From the NCBI GenBank assembly GCA_023230485.1, contig JALNXG010000111.1, forward strand, positions 1 through 7,032: DNA of 7,032 bases. The letters are read 5' to 3'. Under the pieces are notes generated by a model. The model was not told the origin of the DNA, ran no database searches, and worked only from the letters and a program-made list of their open reading frames with translations. The position numbers and the translations under genes were made by a program. Of the stretch, positions 4,708 through 7,032 are shown piece by piece (position 1 is the stretch's first letter; every line of letters begins with the position of its first letter). This DNA comes from Melioribacteraceae bacterium. GTDB taxonomy: Bacteria > Bacteroidota > Ignavibacteria > Ignavibacteriales > Melioribacteraceae.

Positions 4708-4903
4708 AACAACCTATTTTTAGACTTTCTTATTTTTTCTCATTTATTAGTTAAATATACTGATATTCAGGGATATTGTTAATAACTATCTTTTTATTTG
4801 TTTTTATTTGTTTTCAATTAATTTGTACATTTGCAGAAAGTTGTTTGCAAATACTTTGAGCAATTTATTTGCAAAACTAAAAACAAAATTTAATAACTGA
4901 GAT
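4708..4903 (+). promoter_or_regulatory. AT-rich attP arm and integrase promoter region
   Basis: No gene is seen. The stretch holds a tandem repeat of TTTTTATTTG (4791-4800, 4801-4810), a perfect TAnnTTTG box TACATTTG at 4826-4833 without a good -33 partner, and a second candidate, TTTATTTG at 4864-4871, with TTG at 4841-4843 exactly 20 bp upstream. Both candidates overlap or adjoin the TTGCAA sites (4845, 4869), so binding at the attP arm would also shut off integrase transcription. No Shine-Dalgarno sequence precedes the ATG at 4904. Confidence 0.45.
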
Positions 4904-6223
4904 ATGGAAAAATATTCACTTGACGGCGTAATTGCATCTGTTTATTTTGATGACAGGCGACCCAAAAACGTACCGGAAAGCGTTGAAAATATTAAAATTT
5001 CTGATTTGCGTTACCCGGTTAAATATCGCATTTTTTATATGGGTAAATATTATTTTCATGCTTCAGGCATTGACTTAACAAAAAAAGAATGGACCGGACT
5101 GTCATCAACCAGAAAAAAGGAATTGATCGAAACAAGAGAATTGATTCAATCAGGATTTGAAAAGATAAAAACCCATATAAAAGAACTGGTAAAAGGGGAG
5201 GGCTTTTCAATTGAAGGATTAGACAAACGATTAAGCCGGGGACGAAAAGACAGCATCCTTACAGCCTTTTATAATAAGATTGAAGATTTAACGAAAACAG
5301 GACAAATCGGAACGGCCTCAGGTTATCAATGTGCAATAAATAGCATAATGAAGTTCACAAATAAGGATCTGAAATTTTCTGATATTACAATTGACTGGTT
5401 AAAGAAATATGAAGCACATCTGAGAACTGAAAGAACTGAGATAACAGCTGAAGGGAAAAGTAAAACTATTAAGGCGAGAAGTATTACAACTGTTAAATTC
5501 TATATTGGTGCGCTCAGGTCTATAATGAATGAAGGGAAAGAAGATAGAATTATTTTAGAATCTCAATATCCGTTTGGAAAGGGAAAGTATGAAATAAAAT
5601 CAGGGGACGGCCGGAAAATGGCCCTAAACTTAGCACAGATTAAGGCAGTATTAAATTATGAATTAACAACCGATATTGAAAAACGTTCCCGTGATCTTTG
5701 GTTTTTCTCATACCTCTGTAATGGCATTAATATAAATGATTTGTGCAGGTTGAAACATAAAGATATTGCCGGGGGTGAAATTCATTTTATTAGGCAAAAG
5801 ACTATAAGGACAACCAAAAAGCAAAAAGAAATTGCAGCTACTTTGCTACCTCAAATGATTGATATTATAAAGAAATGGGGAACAAAAGATAAAAAGCCTG
5901 ACAGTTATATATTTCCTTTCCTTTCGCATGTTCATAAGTCAAATGATGAAAAACAAGCAAAGGATGAAAAAAAGATTATTCAGAATTGTACCCGGCTTAT
6001 TAATAAAAAAATGGCTGCAATAAGTACAGCCCTGAATTATGATAATATTTCAACTTATACGGCCCGGCACTCATACGCAACTGTATTAAAGCGAAGCGGG
6101 GCTAATATTGCCTTTATTTCTGAATCCCTGGGCCATTCTGACCTTCGTACTACTGAAAATTACCTTGCATCCTTCGAACAAGAGGAAAGGGCTAAAAATG
6201 CCTCTAAATTGACTGATTTTTAA
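4904..6223 (+). CDS. int: Tyrosine recombinase / integrase (439 aa)
   Basis: Site-specific recombinase that should insert and excise the circle at a tRNA-Pro gene. Residues 1-95 form the N-terminal arm-binding region (strands around YRIFYMGKYYFHASGIDL). Residues 110-225 form the SAM-like core-binding domain, with ASGYQCAINSIMKFTN and ARSITTVKFYIGALRSIMN. Residues 240-425 form the catalytic domain. Visible catalytic residues are K299 (FIRQKT), R388 in TARHS, H411 in ESLGHS and the nucleophile Y420 in TTENYLASF. The first catalytic Arg is not at its usual place: the segment reads LCNGININDL (271-280), a variant I associate with a Bacteroidota subgroup. Box II reads YTARH rather than H-x-x-R-H. 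Length is normal for the family. The gene lies beside attP, and the 237-aa gene follows 10 nt later, probably in the same transcript. Confidence 0.95.
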   Translation: MEKYSLDGVIASVYFDDRRPKNVPESVENIKISDLRYPVKYRIFYMGKYYFHASGIDLTKKEWTGLSSTRKKELIETRELIQSGFEKIKTHIKELVKGEGFSIEGLDKRLSRGRKDSILTAFYNKIEDLTKTGQIGTASGYQCAINSIMKFTNKDLKFSDITIDWLKKYEAHLRTERTEITAEGKSKTIKARSITTVKFYIGALRSIMNEGKEDRIILESQYPFGKGKYEIKSGDGRKMALNLAQIKAVLNYELTTDIEKRSRDLWFFSYLCNGININDLCRLKHKDIAGGEIHFIRQKTIRTTKKQKEIAATLLPQMIDIIKKWGTKDKKPDSYIFPFLSHVHKSNDEKQAKDEKKIIQNCTRLINKKMAAISTALNYDNISTYTARHSYATVLKRSGANIAFISESLGHSDLRTTENYLASFEQEERAKNASKLTDF

Positions 6224-6233
6224 AAGTGATACA

Positions 6234-6947
6234 ATGAATAGAGATATTGACGACACAATTAAAGAGATAACATTATCAATAATTCAATTTGATACTGATA
6301 TTAAAACCATTGATCCTGATGGAATAAATAAATTTATAAATGATTTTGAACGGCTTTATGAAATACTGTTTATAGATTATAAATACAATGAATCTGAATT
6401 TAAGAAAGAAGTTCAAAAAATATTCGAATATCTCTTTAGTGATGAGAAAATATTTGATTATGCTTTTCGGAAATTCAAAGATGAATATGGAGCTATTCCA
6501 ATGAACTCCGAACTGAATCCTTTATTAAAAAAGATTTATGATATAAGAACAAAACATACTCCATTTGATTGGTCAGTCGTGGAAAGATTTAGGCCTGATC
6601 CCGTTAAAGAATTTGTTTCAAAATATCAGGAGAGATATAAAACTAATGAAGTTGAAAAGAAATATCCTGATAAATTTTACGCTTGGTATCATGGTATTCT
6701 TATTAAACTTGGAAAGGAAACAAATTTCCCGGCGAACTTTGGAAAAAAGGAAATTATTGAGTTTGGTAAAAACCGATATAGAACTGGAGAGGGATTTTAT
6801 AAAGTCATAAGCAAGCTAGACCTCAATAAATCATATACTTTTGTTAAAAGTATGACCAAAGAGAGAGCAACTTGGAAGACAATCATAAAGGATATTTCAG
6901 GAAATAACGCTGATGTTATTGATTATCTAAATAAATTTGAAAACTGA
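6234..6947 (+). CDS. Protein of unknown function in the integrase operon (237 aa)
   Basis: Not recognised with certainty. It follows the integrase stop by 10 nt, without a terminator between, so the two are likely co-transcribed. It has no signal peptide or membrane helix and is rich in Lys, Asp, Phe and Tyr. The N-terminal 115 residues appear all-helical (IKEITLSIIQF, GINKFINDFERLYEILF, EFKKEVQKIFEYLF). Residues 145-237 form a second unit with FYAWYHGILIKLG, EIIEFGKNRYRTGEGFYKVI and a final helix ending IDYLNKFEN, which could be a small DNA-binding domain. I have an impression of similar genes beside Bacteroidota integrases, some named RteC-like, but cannot confirm it here. A role in excision or its control is inferred from position. 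Its 3' end spans the join of the circle and is repeated at 1-38. Confidence 0.8.
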   Translation: MNRDIDDTIKEITLSIIQFDTDIKTIDPDGINKFINDFERLYEILFIDYKYNESEFKKEVQKIFEYLFSDEKIFDYAFRKFKDEYGAIPMNSELNPLLKKIYDIRTKHTPFDWSVVERFRPDPVKEFVSKYQERYKTNEVEKKYPDKFYAWYHGILIKLGKETNFPANFGKKEIIEFGKNRYRTGEGFYKVISKLDLNKSYTFVKSMTKERATWKTIIKDISGNNADVIDYLNKFEN

Positions 6948-7032
6948 AAAGATATTAATCTCTATCTATTACTCCAATATACAGTTATTCAGTTAATTAA
7001 AACAGGGATTTTTCTCTGTTTAATCCCCGGTC
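6910..7032. repeat. Terminal redundancy, right copy (circle closure)
   Basis: Identical to bases 1-123. It includes the last codons of the 237-aa gene and a second copy of the 9-bp-stem hairpin (7000-7021). Joining the two copies gives an uninterrupted reading frame and a 6,909-bp circle. Confidence 0.93.

Noticed and set aside
4791..4810. Tandem TTTTTATTTG repeat as a possible iteron or microsatellite
   Set aside because: Only two copies in a very AT-rich stretch; low complexity is enough to explain it.
6565..6810. 81-aa + strand open frame inside the 237-aa gene
   Set aside because: It lies in another frame of a longer, operon-linked gene and its product shows no recognisable feature.

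Overview
The window looks like one complete small circular mobile element of 6,909 bp that has been written out linearly. The last 123 bases (6910-7032) repeat the first 123 exactly, and the join falls inside the 3' end of a gene, so it is best read as a circle cut at an arbitrary point. The host is very probably a member of the Bacteroidota. The DNA is AT-rich, the integrase belongs to the SAM-like-core tyrosine recombinases common in that phylum, the HTH and GRP-rich small proteins are of types common there, Shine-Dalgarno sequences are mostly absent, and one promoter fits the phylum's TTTG / TAnnTTTG pattern. Every supported protein gene lies on the + strand.

Going round the circle, the integration module comes first (4587-6947). 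It holds an attP that carries the 3' half of a tRNA-Pro(UGG) gene on the minus strand with its own downstream terminator, a 439-aa tyrosine integrase, and a 237-aa protein of unknown function. The regulation/replication module follows (123-2155): a 112-aa excisionase-like HTH protein whose start codon lies inside a 10-bp dyad, a 190-bp intergenic region with nested dyads and phased TTGCAA motifs, and a 486-aa protein that I read as a stripped-down, divergent family A polymerase. The third block (2291-4527) is a tight operon. It opens with a Bacteroidota-type promoter and encodes a second HTH protein, a 242-aa unknown, two tiny proteins of 57 and 53 aa that are too short for routine calling, a 96-aa GRP-motif (DUF5681-like) protein, and a 111-aa unknown. 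It ends in a strong intrinsic terminator. Four of its junctions are 4-bp ATGA overlaps or a 2-nt gap, which indicates translational coupling.

The main discovery candidate is the replication strategy. No classical Rep protein, relaxase, capsid, toxin or resistance gene is visible. The only replication-type protein is the 486-aa one, which shows the pre-motif A T-x-G-R signature, motif A Asp, motif B R-x3-K-x7-F, and motif C HD in the right order. It has no room for proofreading or 5'-nuclease domains, and Gln replaces the usual steric-gate Glu. The element may therefore be an integrative, self-replicating plasmid or phage satellite that brings its own family A polymerase or primase. A second theme is a shared TTGCAA motif. 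It occurs in attP, before the integrase, before the polymerase and over the -33 box of the operon promoter, suggesting that one regulator or the integrase ties excision, replication and operon expression together.
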